In this document: positions 24,768 through 33,771 of the stretch, one piece after another
Numbering within the stretch: position 1 is the first letter of the stretch
Layout: every line of letters starts with the position of its first letter
From: Chytriomyces cf. hyalinus JEL632
Taxonomy: Eukaryota > Chytridiomycota > Chytridiomycetes > Chytridiales > Chytriomycetaceae
Assembly: GCA_025435555.1 (NCBI GenBank)
Contig: JAIWWG010000080.1
Span: 62,001 to 126,000 of the forward strand
Direction of reading: 5' to 3'
Length of the DNA stretch: 64,000 bases
The notes under the pieces: model-generated
What the model was told of the DNA's origin: nothing
The model's input: only the letters and a program-made list of their open reading frames with translations
Databases searched by the model: none
Position numbers and translations under genes: made by a program

Positions 24768-26831
24768 ATGCCAACATGTCGGTGCGGCTCTTCGGCTGTC
24801 GAAACGGACAACGCCCTCGGCCATCTTGTGTGCCAATCTTGTGGTGAAGTTCTTGAGCAGAACGCCATCGTGAGCGAGGTTACCTTCACGGAGGGTGGAG
24901 GTGGACAAGCATCAGCCGACGGTTTCTTCATCAGTAAAAACTCAGGTGGGACTAGTTATTGGAGTGAGCATGATTGACTGCGCTAATCTGCTTCTTTCTC
25001 TCTGACTTCTCATCCGATTGGTAGCGCGAGCTTCCTCAAAGGGTGGTCCTGGAGGTGTAGGAAGACTCGGTGCTGCCAACGGAGCTGTGCCTGAGAGTAG
25101 AGAGCAGACAATTGCGAACGGTGACTGCCTTTTTGCGTCTGCAGAGTGTCAAAAACAAAGTCTGATCGTGCTTGAAACATTCAAACAGGACATCGTCGAA
25201 TTGCGCAGATTGGGCACCAGATGCGCATGAGTGGGAGGCAGATTGAGCAAGCACAGCGCTACTTTAACCTGGCAATCGTCCGTTGAGTACTTGTTGTTTT
25301 GTATGACTCGTCGTGCTGCACCTTCCGGACTTACTTCGCCTCACAGAAAATTTCACCAAGGGAAGAAAATCGAACAGTGTCGCAGCGGCGTGTCTCTATA
25401 TCATCTGTAAGTCGACTATCGCACGTTGATGCTCGACTCACCATGAGACCCCCGAACCAAAAAAAAAAAAAAAAAAAAAAAAGGTCGCATTGAAAAGACA
25501 TCGCACATGCTGATTGACTTTAGCGAACACCTGCGCATGAATCTGTACTCTCTCGGAACTACGTTTGTCCGTCTCGTCCACACCCTCAACATCAAAGACA
25601 TTCCGCTTGTTGACCCCATGTTGTACATTGTTCGTTTTGCGTCGCGCCTCGAATTCGAAGATAAGGCGCCCAACGTAATCAAAGACGCAACGAAACTAGT
25701 TTCTCGACTGGATCGCGATTGGATTGTGCGTGGAAGGAAGCCGGCTGGTATTTGTGGTAAGCTGAATCTTTATTTTTGCCACCCCAAAAAAGGGTCAAAT
25801 AATGATCTTCAAAACTTGCAGCCGCATGCCTGTATATCGCAGCGCGCATGAATGGCTTCACTCGTTCAGTCACCGAAATTGTCGAAATTGTGAAAATCTG
25901 CGAATCAACCTTACGCCATCGACTCGCTGAATTCAAGCAAACTCCGTCCAGCGCCCTGAGTGTTGACGATTTTCAAAACTTGATGCTCGAAAGTAGTCAG
26001 GATCCGCCGTCGTTCTTGCGAAAGAAACGCAAGTTGGAAGAGGAGGATAAGGCGATTGGCGAAGGCGGTTTGACTGCTGTGCAGCTGGCTGCGCGTGCAG
26101 CGGAAGGTAAACTGAGTGAAGACGGGGATATCAAAGGAAAACGTTTTGCTGGTCGTGGTGGGTATAATGAGTTTGATGGGGAAGAAGTGGACGTGGATCC
26201 TGAGGCGGAAGCTGCTGCCGATGAAATGCAGGAAGCGCTGAAAACGGAAGAGTTTCGTGAAATTGCGAAAATTGGTATGCCTCAGTTGTTCGCGTCCTCT
26301 CTCTTTTCTAGTCTTGCTAACATTTCCACAAAACCAGCCGGAATTAACATGGATGCGTACGATGAAGACCTATCCTTCCTCGATGATGACTTGGAAGTAA
26401 ACGGATGCCTTCTTACTGAAGAAGAAGTAGACATTAAAAAACTGTTTTGGGAGGCTGAAAACAAGGACTGGGAGCGGGCCAAGCTGGCCACAGACGCTGC
26501 AAACGCAAACAAACCCGTGTCGAAAAAGCCGCGAAAAAAGCGGGAACCTTCATCTGGTGGTTCAGGTCCTGCCGGCAGTGCACACGAGGCTGGATTGAAT
26601 TTCATTGCAAGCAAACCTAGTTTGTCGAAAAAGATCAATTATGATATGATTGATAGTTTGGTAGGGAGCGCACAGGTGCTTTTGGGTCTCTTTGTATTAA
26701 CTTTCAAATTATTTTCGCAGTTCAACGAAGATCCAAGTGCACCAGATGGGGCTGGTTACGACTCTGTAAAAACTGGAAATTATGCGACTGGAAGTGTGAC
26801 AGGTTTTGGCCTTGTCGGGTACGGAAATTAA
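24768..26831 (+). CDS. BRF1: TFIIIB subunit BRF1 (TFIIB-related factor)
   Basis: RNA polymerase III initiation factor that binds TFIIIC and TBP. Eight exons (24768-24945, 25025-25120, 25189-25281, 25347-25406, 25484-25756, 25822-26274, 26338-26675, 26721-26831) join to 533 codons. Domains: an N-terminal zinc ribbon (CRCG...CQSCG), then 'SREQTIANGHRRI', then two cyclin folds with NFTKGRKSNSVAAACLYIIC, EKTSHMLIDFSEHL, DPMLYIVRFASRLEF and GICAACLYIAARMNGFTRS. After these come an acidic linker and a C-terminal Brf1 TBP-binding block containing KKINYDMIDSLVGS. The fourth intron ends in a pure A tract at the 3' splice site, which is unusual. Identity is secure. Confidence 0.95.
25459..25482 (+). 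repeat. A24 homopolymer at a BRF1 3' splice site
   Basis: Twenty-four adenines occupy the last bases of BRF1 intron 4 (25407-25483). The A run supplies the A of the acceptor AG, and only the final G follows it. Most introns in this window instead carry a pyrimidine-leaning stretch before AG. Confidence 0.9.
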
Positions 26832-27258
26832 TTACCCAACTGCCTTCCTTTTTTTTTTTTTTTTTTTTTTGTCCTTGTGGGGCAGTAGCTCGTCGAAAAA
26901 AAGAAGAATATTTTCAAACTTCCCTATTGCTGATAATATCTGAAATATTCACGCGATGCGCGATGTACAGCGCATATTTGATGTTTTGAACTGAAGCACT
27001 TTGTGGGTGGGGAATTAGAAATGAATCTCTCTGGAACAGCGTTCTCACAGACCAACAATGCGTGACTCGGCGTGAAGACGAGGAAAGCTGGATCCATCTA
27101 ACCCCTGGAACCCAAAACCCGCGTGACAACGAGCGATAACTCCGCGACAATTGTGAAGTATCCTCAGCTCAATTTTTTTTTGTTGGACCAGTGATGAAAC
27201 AAGTATTTGAGGCAGCCGCTTCACAATTACCGCAACCAAACAAACCAAAAGAAGAAGG
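26832..27258. other. Intergenic stretch with a T22 run
   Basis: Holds a run of 22 T (26849-26870) 18 bp after the BRF1 stop, probably in the 3' UTR or flank, then A/T-rich sequence. A short reading frame starting at 27194 (MKQVFEAAAS) precedes the coiled-coil gene in a different frame and may belong to its upstream part. No other gene is recognised. Confidence 0.5.
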
Positions 27259-27624
27259 ATGTATGACGCGGAAGCCGATCTGATGGAACTTGACTCCCGA
27301 ATGAGCGTCATGATAGCTGAAATTGCCGAACTCGCCGCGTCAATACAAGCTCAACAATCCACTGTCGAGAAATATCGGAGGATGCTCGACGAGGCAACAA
27401 TGAACAATGCGGCGACTAGATTACTCGAAGCAAGGCACAAAAGAGCTGAGTACAACCTCGTGAACCTCATTGCAGAGAGAACTGTTCTCATTCGGGTGAA
27501 TGAGACGAGACGTTCAGCAAAAAATTTGACGTCTCTAATTATTTTACCAAGTGTTCTTTGTCAAATAAAACAGGAATGCTCAACGTCAGATTGCTGCCAA
27601 ATCAATTTCACAGTTGTGTCGTGA
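27259..27624 (+). CDS. Coiled-coil protein of a dispersed local family, copy A
   Basis: A 121-residue frame with heptad-like charged sequence: DSRMSVMIAEIAELA, then STVEKYRRMLDEATMNN and NLIAERTVLI. No named domain is recognised. Its DNA and protein match the region around 31320-31560 closely (shared STVEKY, MLDEATMNN, NLIAERTVL). Similarity stops about 27500, after which the frame is hydrophobic and looks like run-on sequence, so this copy is probably 3'-truncated. No host process can be assigned. It might be a decaying member of a lineage-specific multigene family or cargo of an unidentified mobile element. Confidence 0.4.
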   Translation: MYDAEADLMELDSRMSVMIAEIAELAASIQAQQSTVEKYRRMLDEATMNNAATRLLEARHKRAEYNLVNLIAERTVLIRVNETRRSAKNLTSLIILPSVLCQIKQECSTSDCCQINFTVVS

Positions 27625-28123
27625 CAGTCTCAAAACACATGATTTAAGCTGTCGAAATTGGTTCCAGCAATCGAAATCATGAAAGAACACATTCAGGCAA
27701 CCAACTGTATCCAGATGACCTCAAAAACACGCGATTCAAGCTGCCGAACCTCAAAAAAAGACTTGGTTCCAATGATCAAAACTTGATTGCATGTTGATAG
27801 TAATTTTAAAGGTTTGGTGGAAAGGGACACGGTACTGTTGGCAGTTTTAGCAAGCTGGTGGCTCTTGTCTATTATAAATGTATAAAAATGTTTGCTACGC
27901 AGCTGGATGTAACGGAGAAAAAACGCTGCAGCTTTACAGCAAGCTAAAAAGGATAAATTTGACCATTTTGGAAATGTATTCCAAATCAACAAAGCGCAGT
28001 CTCACAACAACAATTGAGACCAGAGCCGTGATTTGCGAATGCGTTTACTGATATCTCCAAAACTACAAAAGCGTGTGTGTAAAAATGAAATGTACGTAGT
28101 TCAAAAGTACCAGCAATTGTCTT
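27625..28123. other. Intergenic stretch with a diverged direct repeat
   Basis: Two related blocks lie about 94 bp apart (27629-27676 and 27720-27782). Both run 'tcaaaa.aca.g.ttaagctg.cgaa' and then '.ttggttcca..gatc'. The remainder is A/T-rich with no gene recognised. The 3' end of UNG lies just to the right on the minus strand. Confidence 0.45.
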
Positions 28124-29431
28124 TTAACACGGCCGTGGATCCAACTGAGAAATGTCCTCTGGCTTCTCGTCTTTCTTCTCCTCTTCCTTCTCCACCTCCT
28201 CCTGCCCCTCCTCCTGCACCTCTTTTTGCTCTGCCTTTTGCTCTGCCTTTTGCTCCTCCTCTCGCTCCCCAACCTCATGAGGATCCTCAACCTCTTTAGG
28301 ATCTTCTTCTGGCAAATCACTCCAATCAATCTCGTTGATGCCTTTACTTCGGAGATACGCGTTTGCCTTTGAGAATGGCTTTGAGCCAAAGAAACCGCGA
28401 TGCGCCGACAACGGACTCGGGTGCACGGCGTTGATGACGCAGTGTTTCCTTTTGTCAATCATTGCACCCTTCTTTTGCGCAAACGCGCCCCACAAAATAA
28501 ACACGGCGTGTGGGACTTGATCGTTCACGAGCTTGATTACCGAATCAGTGAATTTGCCCGAGTCTGACTTAGCATGCGAGTTGGCTTGCGCTTGTCGGAC
28601 CGTTAGAGTCGCGTTCAAGAGCAGTACGCCTTGACGAGCCCAGCCAGCCAGGTACCCATGCGAGGGGGGCGTGATTCCAATGTCCGATTGCAGTTCCTTG
28701 TAAATGTTGACGAGCGATGGTGGGTTGCGCACGCCGGGGAGAACCGAGAATGATAAGCCGTGCGCTTGTCCGGGACCATGGTACGGGTCTTGGCCGAGGA
28801 TCACCACTTTGACCTGTCGTGTTTTAAGGGTCAGCTCAGCTTTTTTTTCTTTTGGATCCACACACACCTCGAGAAATGGGTTCTTGGCCCACGAATAGAC
28901 CATGTCAGCTGCGCACATGTTTACATGTTAGCCTGGCTTGTACACGTTTGAAACAGCATATTAATAAATACCAGGAGGATACACTGTGTGCAATTTGCGC
29001 TCACTGCCGACAAAGTCCTTGAGCTGTTGTGATGCATGCACAATGTCAGAAGAATGGAAGAAGAACAATGACTTGAAGGTTCACCTTGCGAAAGTACGGC
29101 TTGCGCATCTCGGGCGAGAGCCGATTGAACCACGACGGGTGCATGGCCACGCGTTCCTCCTCCATGTACGCAGGTGCCTCTGCGGAACGGCCCAGATCGG
29201 CCATTGGATCAGTGGTGGGTCCTCCAGGCTGTGAACCAGATTGATGAGTGATTTTCTTGGATTCAGATTGTAACAAACCGGGGTGGCCTTCCGTGCCAGC
29301 TCATCGTACCCAGCCTCGGTTGCCGATCGCTTCTTACCATTCGAGGCTACAACCTCATTCTCAGCACCAGGAGCAGCAGCAGTGGTTGTGGTCTCCTTGG
29401 GTTTGATCAGCCAGTCGTTCAGTGTCCGCAT
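28124..29431 (-). CDS. UNG1: Uracil-DNA glycosylase (family 1) with acidic repetitive tail
   Basis: Excises uracil from DNA in base-excision repair. Exons run leftward from the ATG at 29431: a disordered N-terminus ([11 protein letters not shown]...), an exon with [20 protein letters not shown] and KPYFRK, a short exon with [16 protein letters not shown], then the core. Motif 1 is [18 protein letters not shown] (catalytic Asp), followed by [23 protein letters not shown] and the His motif [14 protein letters not shown] 54-bp intron (28814-28867) between FLE and VKVVILG has no in-frame stop, so reading through it would add 18 residues. Residues after WSDLPEED form an unusual ~65-residue Glu/Lys/Gln-rich tail with EQKA repeats, absent from typical UNG. 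The glycosylase call is very secure. Confidence 0.95.
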
Positions 29432-29453
29432 TTCAATTTTTTTTTCTTTTGCA
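29432..29453. promoter_or_regulatory. 22-bp gap between UNG and a divergent unnamed gene
   Basis: The UNG ATG (29431, minus) and a plausible plus-strand ATG (29454) are separated by 22 bp that is nearly all T on the plus strand. If both starts are right, each gene's promoter lies within the other's 5' region. Alternatively UNG is transcribed from further upstream with an in-frame start at 29554. Confidence 0.3.
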
Positions 29454-30005
29454 ATGCACAGCCTCTCAAACAGCCTCCTTATTGAGGCCAATGGCGGAGA
29501 TCCCCATTCGATAGTTACGCCTAAGTGGTGCCGCAGGGTCACAATAGCGGTCACCAGGAGTCATCCAATCTCTTCCGTATTCAGCGTTTTTTCTGTGGAA
29601 GCGGGCGGCAACCAACACTGGCTGTGAACCGCGACTTCACTGTTCACCAAAGCTGAAATCGAAAAAATCAACCTCCAATCTCTTTCGGGATACCCGAATC
29701 GAAAGAGGACTTGCGCGACAGCATATCCGCAGCTTGCTGATAAAACTGGACGAATCCATGCGAAACCTGTGGACACTTGAAAGAAGCAGAAAACCTCTGT
29801 CGCAACTGATTACCTCATGCTGAAGCAGGTGGTGTCTTTGCGCAGAAATGTGTACAATGCTTCGATTGGGACTGGGGATGACAGCGAAATACATGGCCCC
29901 ACAGGTCAACACTCACGCGAGAATTCCATGTTGTGCAAGGATTCCGAAGGCGGGGTGGATGAATCCATCTTTGACGAATTCCGGACAGAAATTGAACAAA
30001 AATGA
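29454..30005 (+). CDS. Unrecognised three-exon gene, divergent to UNG
   Basis: I do not recognise the product. A consistent model is exon 1 from ATG 29454 (MHSLSNSLLIEANGGDPHS...) to the GT near 29540. Exon 2 starts after the acceptor near 29651 (AEIEKINLQSLSGYPNRKR) and ends at AKP. A 60-bp intron with GTGGAC...GAAGCAG follows, then exon 3 encodes VVSLRRNVYNASIGTGDD and ends EFRTEIEQK with a stop at 30005. The exon 2/3 join is in frame and the intron has the usual size, which is the main support. The protein would be about 125 residues, polar and without membrane segments. Exon 1 is the weakest part, because it lies antisense to a possible extended UNG 5' region. Confidence 0.35.
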
Positions 30006-30334
30006 CGCCCCCCCCCCCCCGCCCTGCAAACGTGATATCGCACATACGAGGAAAATCATGCCCGCTGAGGATTTTGAATCCCCAGTTGAGAGCAGTGACT
30101 ATTCAAGTATTGGTCGGATCATTTGTAAAGACCGCGCCTCGGAACAATTTGCGCATGCCTGGGCCCTTGTGTCAAGGTATTTGATACCAAATAAATCCCC
30201 GTTCTCAACCTCATAACACGCTTTCTCCACACTTTCAGGCGCTGAATATGATGAAATAAACTTAGGTTTATTGATGTCTCACTGCAAAAGATAATCACAA
30301 CGACAGCAAGAAGTATATCAAAACAAAGAAAATA
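30006..30334. other. Intergenic stretch with a C13 run
   Basis: Holds a run of 13 C (30008-30020) directly after the preceding stop codon. A short open frame starts at 30060 (MPAEDFESPVES...) without other support. Nothing else is recognised. The right part is probably the 3' flank of the secreted-protein gene on the minus strand. Confidence 0.4.
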
Positions 30335-30892
30335 TCAAGGCTTGGTCAACTGGCATCCAACGAATCCATTTGGTCCATTGGCATTGCAAAACTGTCCTTT
30401 TGGACACTGGCCAATCCATCTCCACTGCAACACATTTCCAGCAACGTATCCACACTGCTGCACGGCATTTCCCTTGCATCTCCACGCTCCAAACTTGCAA
30501 ACACTGCGCGAGTACTTGGCCGCGCAGTCCCCATATTGGCAGTGCTTGTCTTCGAACTTGTAGTCGGCGCTGCATTCATCATATTCTTCCTCGTAATACT
30601 CCTCCTTCTCCTTGGTAAGTTTCTCATATGCCGGAGCAGTGCATCCCACGAACCCTCCAGGTACGACAGTGCAAGTCAAGTCGCTGCCACAGTCCCAAAG
30701 AAGACGCCAGACGAGCTTATTGCCGGTCGTGTAGCCACATTGGAACAGACTGGTTCCGTCGCAACGGTACGCGCCAAAGGTCGTACAAGGCTGGTTCTGG
30801 ATCGAAGTTTTGGAGGCGACATATGTCGGGGTAGCAGAGACTTGGACCATGAGAGAGACAAGGGTCAGTAGAGCGAGGCAGAGGGAGTTCAT
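30335..30892 (-). CDS. Secreted Cys-rich protein with two related modules (carbohydrate-binding-like)
   Basis: Intronless frame of about 185 residues. The start at 30892 is preferred because it gives a clean signal peptide (MNSLCLALLTLVSLMVQVSA, cleavage before TP). An ATG 60 bp upstream would bury it. Two modules share the pattern C..FGA(Y/W)RC.G..(L/V)(F/Q)QCGY..GN.L.WR...C......C......GFVGC, with six cysteines each. They are joined by a Lys/Glu/Tyr-rich spacer (LTKEKEEYYEEEYDE). The cysteine spacing resembles small chitin-binding modules such as CBM19, but this is only suggestive. A TATA-like box lies 72 bp upstream. It is probably exported to the wall or medium; the function is not established. 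Confidence 0.7.
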   Translation of the reverse strand: MNSLCLALLTLVSLMVQVSATPTYVASKTSIQNQPCTTFGAYRCDGTSLFQCGYTTGNKLVWRLLWDCGSDLTCTVVPGGFVGCTAPAYEKLTKEKEEYYEEEYDECSADYKFEDKHCQYGDCAAKYSRSVCKFGAWRCKGNAVQQCGYVAGNVLQWRWIGQCPKGQFCNANGPNGFVGCQLTKP

Positions 30893-30963
30893 ATTTGCTG
30901 GTGAAGGTGTTTTGAAGGAGGAAGTGGGTGTTGGATGATATTTTCGAGACAAAAACGCGACGG

Positions 30964-30970
30964 TTTTATA
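30964..30970 (-). promoter_or_regulatory. TATA-like box of the secreted-protein gene
   Basis: TATAAAA on the minus strand, 72 bp upstream of the chosen ATG at 30892. This is a plausible TATA position for a regulated gene with a short 5' UTR. Confidence 0.5.
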
Positions 30971-31319
30971 CTTGTTTGGAAAATGTGGGCGGATCGTGAG
31001 AAACGGGTTGCCAACGCCAGTCTATGCAAGGGCGTCCTTGCGCGATTCTGGCTTGCGTATATATTTATGACTGTAGCAATGATGGGCGCCGAAGCGAGTA
31101 ATTTAAAGTGCTCGAGTGTAGAAATCGTCACATAAAAACAAACAAAAGTCAGAAGGAGCATTTATTCAACAGTGAATCATCACAAACAGAACTACGATAA
31201 CCAGCCAGCGACATAATCTTTGGCACTGATGGGTTTCACGTTTGGAAACAATTTGTTGTGGTTGTGGGACAGTATTTGAGACGGGAAGCAGTTTCTCCAA
31301 AAATAAAACAGAATGAACG
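30971..31319. other. Upstream region of the secreted-protein gene; no gene seen
   Basis: A/T-rich sequence with a second TATA-like motif on the plus strand near 31056 (gtatatattt). It leads into the coiled-coil family copy B. No coding exon is recognised. Confidence 0.4.
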
Positions 31320-31941
31320 AATCGAAGCCTATCTGACGGAAGTCACCTCCCGAATGAGCGTAGTCATAGCTGGAATAGCGGGACTCACCCCAGAAATACA
31401 AGCCTAGCGGTCCACTGTCGAGAAATATCTTGGGATGCTCGACGAGGCAACAATGAACAATGAGGCGACTAGATCACTCGAAGCAAGGCGCAATAGAGCC
31501 GAGAGCGACCTCGAGAACCTCATTGCTGAGAGAACTGTTCTCAATAATATGCATGAGACGTTGAGCAAGGAGAAAGCGGCGATCCACCAGGAGAAAGTTG
31601 CCTTCCTCAAGGAGAGAGCCGTCAAACGCAAGTGTGAAGCAGACATGGAGGCGGCCCGCCTGAACAAGGAAACAGCCCTTATTAATGAGCGAGCAGCGGC
31701 AAAAGCAGGTGAAGCAGCCAACATGCTCTTTCTTGCATCAGTTTCATATGACCATCCACTTATCAACGTCAAATCAGATTCAAAGAGAGCTTCAACAAAG
31801 TTGGTTGGGTGTTTCTTTTCTGTGTTCACTAATACCAGAAACAGAATTCGCCCGATGAAACGGGAGGCGGGGCTCCTTCGGACAGTTCTTTTGAAGGAGA
31901 CAAAGCTGGCAGCCGCGAATGGGGACCAGTGGGTCCGTTGA
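31320..31941 (+). pseudogene. Coiled-coil protein of a dispersed local family, copy B (probably decayed at the 5' side)
   Basis: Homologous to copy A at 27259-27500. The shared blocks are SRMSV, STVEKY, MLDEATMNN and NLIAERTVL. Copy B extends further through a strongly helical, charged segment (LSKEKAAIHQEKVAFLKE, then ETALINERAAAKAGEAANM) before a basic, non-coiled end and a stop at 31941. A TAG at about 31405 interrupts the reading frame between the PEIQA-like and STVEKY blocks, where copy A reads through, so this copy is either broken or starts at the downstream frame (31435). No domain name can be given. Together the two copies define a family, but the ancestral full-length gene is not visible here. 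Confidence 0.4.
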
Positions 31942-32174
31942 CGGAGGCGCGCAACCGAAGTCCGAATTGAGCAGCATTGCACGCTCGACTGCATTACAAT
32001 GTTGAAGCTGATAGACGTCCAAAAAAAAAATAAAAAGTTTATTAAATACAATTTGATATTGCGCGCATGTAGGGTGCGGCAGGAGGCATGTTACCGAATC
32101 ATTGAATACCTTGTTGCAATATTGGGATTGTCCATCAGTCCCACCAGAGAAAACAACAAGATTCGAAAAGGTGC

Positions 32175-32883
32175 TTACATGAGGAACTCTGTTGTTGAGA
32201 ACGGAATTTCTTCCAACACTGAGTTTTTCAAAGGCGCGTATAACTGAATTTGTCTGATTTCGACAGATGAACATCCAAAATTCGGACTAGTTTTCGATTC
32301 AAGAAACTTGATTTTACCGGACATGGGTATCTTTTCCATTCTGGTGGTTTGCAAGAATGGCCACTTGAACAAGATGCGCGTGCAATGCATGGCCCGTGGT
32401 TTCGTCGCGAAGATCGACAGAAATCCATCCGCTTGGCTCTGGAATTACATCACAAAAGTGATCGCACAGCCGAACAATCAGATGCACATCAGAATCAGGC
32501 CACACCCTCAAGTTCCAACAGATGCAGTTCCTGCACGTCTTGAGGGGTGGATCCTGCACGGATGGATATTTTGGATGGGCAGTAGCTTTCGTCTTGTCGG
32601 TAGTCGAGATAGATGCGCATGAGATGCAAGTCTGTTTTGCGCAGGAATTGGATGTTGACGAGATGTGGTTGAGGGCCTTGGGTGAGAGAGGGAGTCAGAA
32701 ACAATGGAAGCTGGGTCAGCTGAACTTACCATCACTCTGCCAGTAGGTGTCCAAGTTGCCGTCCCACAGAGACTCTGCACCAAATCCGCCACCATGCTTA
32801 TGCGAAGACGCTGACCATGCGCCAATTGCAGACACGTTTCGAAGGCCTTCGCAGTCTTCGCCTTCTTTTGCTATGAGTGACAT
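32175..32883 (-). CDS. APC10: Anaphase-promoting complex subunit 10 (DOC1)
   Basis: Subunit of the APC/C ubiquitin ligase; its DOC beta-sandwich helps bind D-box substrates. Four exons run from ATG 32883. Landmarks are IGAWSASSHKHGGGFG, DGNLDTYWQSDG (exon 1 ends at 32730), [63 protein letters not shown] and the last exon QIQLYAPLKNS. These align end-to-end with human APC10 ([39 protein letters not shown]). An upstream in-frame ATG exists at 32931 but adds a hydrophobic/basic leader not expected in the family. The C-terminus ends STTEFLM, lacking the longer IR tail of yeast and animals (human ends RSIR). Confidence 0.95.
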
Positions 32884-32989
32884 TTTAAGTAAAAACTTTG
32901 TAAACATAAATTTGCGATGTGCTTTTATCACTTCTTTGACGCAACAGGCAAAATGAGACAGAAGAGAGCTATTTCATCAACTTCTTCGC

Positions 32990-33700
32990 CTACTGAACGT
33001 GGTCTAGCCCGGCGATTTTATCCACATACTGCTGGACATTGGCGTACTGGCTGAGATCAAGCTCGAGAGCACAATGTACGCGCACGCATCGGCAACGCTA
33101 AAGTCATTGCCAACGAGGTATGACTTTCCTTCAAGCTCCACTTGGTTCAAGTACTGCAGCTTCTTGTTGTAAGCTCCGAGCACGTATCCACGAACCTCTG
33201 GAGACAAGCTGGAATTGAAAAGCGGCGCGCAAATTGCATGCATTTCAGACGAAACCCAGCTAAGTTTGGTCGCGAGGAGGTATCTGGAAACATGTTTTGC
33301 ATCAGGATACAAAGTGCTGATATGGTGGACCTTTGAATAATTCACCAGGCCCGACTATTCCACCAGCCTGATCTGCAACCCACTGCAATGTGGCGACATT
33401 CTCGTTGAGGACAGTTCCATCTGGCAGCACAATTGTGGGCACGTTTCCCTGTTTCCGCGGATCATTTGTCCAGTATTCTTTGTGACCACCGCCTGACGCC
33501 AATCGATCATTCAAATTACCTTTGAATTGACGGCCAAGAAGTCCGATCCTGCGATGGGCCTGCAACACCTTCTTTGTGTGGATGTCTGCCTTGTACGCGT
33601 TCAGAACAGTGCCAAGCAGTCCAGCCCGGTGCGCCGAGATGAAGCTGGCCGCACCGCAGCTTGTTGCGGTGTAGAAGAGAGTGGCAGCCTGTTTGGACAT
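32990..33700 (-). CDS. Beta-class-like glutathione S-transferase with frame discontinuities
   Basis: The N-terminal half has a thioredoxin-like GST fold: LFYTATSCGAASFISAHRAG, then QGNVPTIVLPDGTVLNENVA and TLQWVADQAGG. The C-terminal half has the GST helical domain: KLSWVSSEMHAICAPLFN and YLVGNDFSVADACAYIVLSS. Layout and motifs resemble bacterial-type beta GSTs. The two halves are in different frames around 33300-33360, and no clean GT-AG intron restores them. Near 33050 the frame also ends early (SASTPMSS..., stop at 33004). The adjacent frame there reads a family-like tail, DLSQYANVQQYVDKIAGL, ending at 32990. Sequence error, a non-canonical intron or a decaying gene are all possible. It is divergent with SEN1. 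Confidence 0.65.
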
Positions 33701-33771
33701 GGATATATTTTAACCAATGGTTCAGCACAAAAGTGAAGGGGTTTTTTTCTTTTTGACTGAGCTCTGAAAAT

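Noticed and set aside
31404-32051. 215-residue minus-strand frame opposite the coiled-coil copy B
   Set aside because: It is the antisense shadow of the helical plus-strand frame (Ala/Ser/Leu-rich, no motifs), and the plus strand shows homology to copy A.
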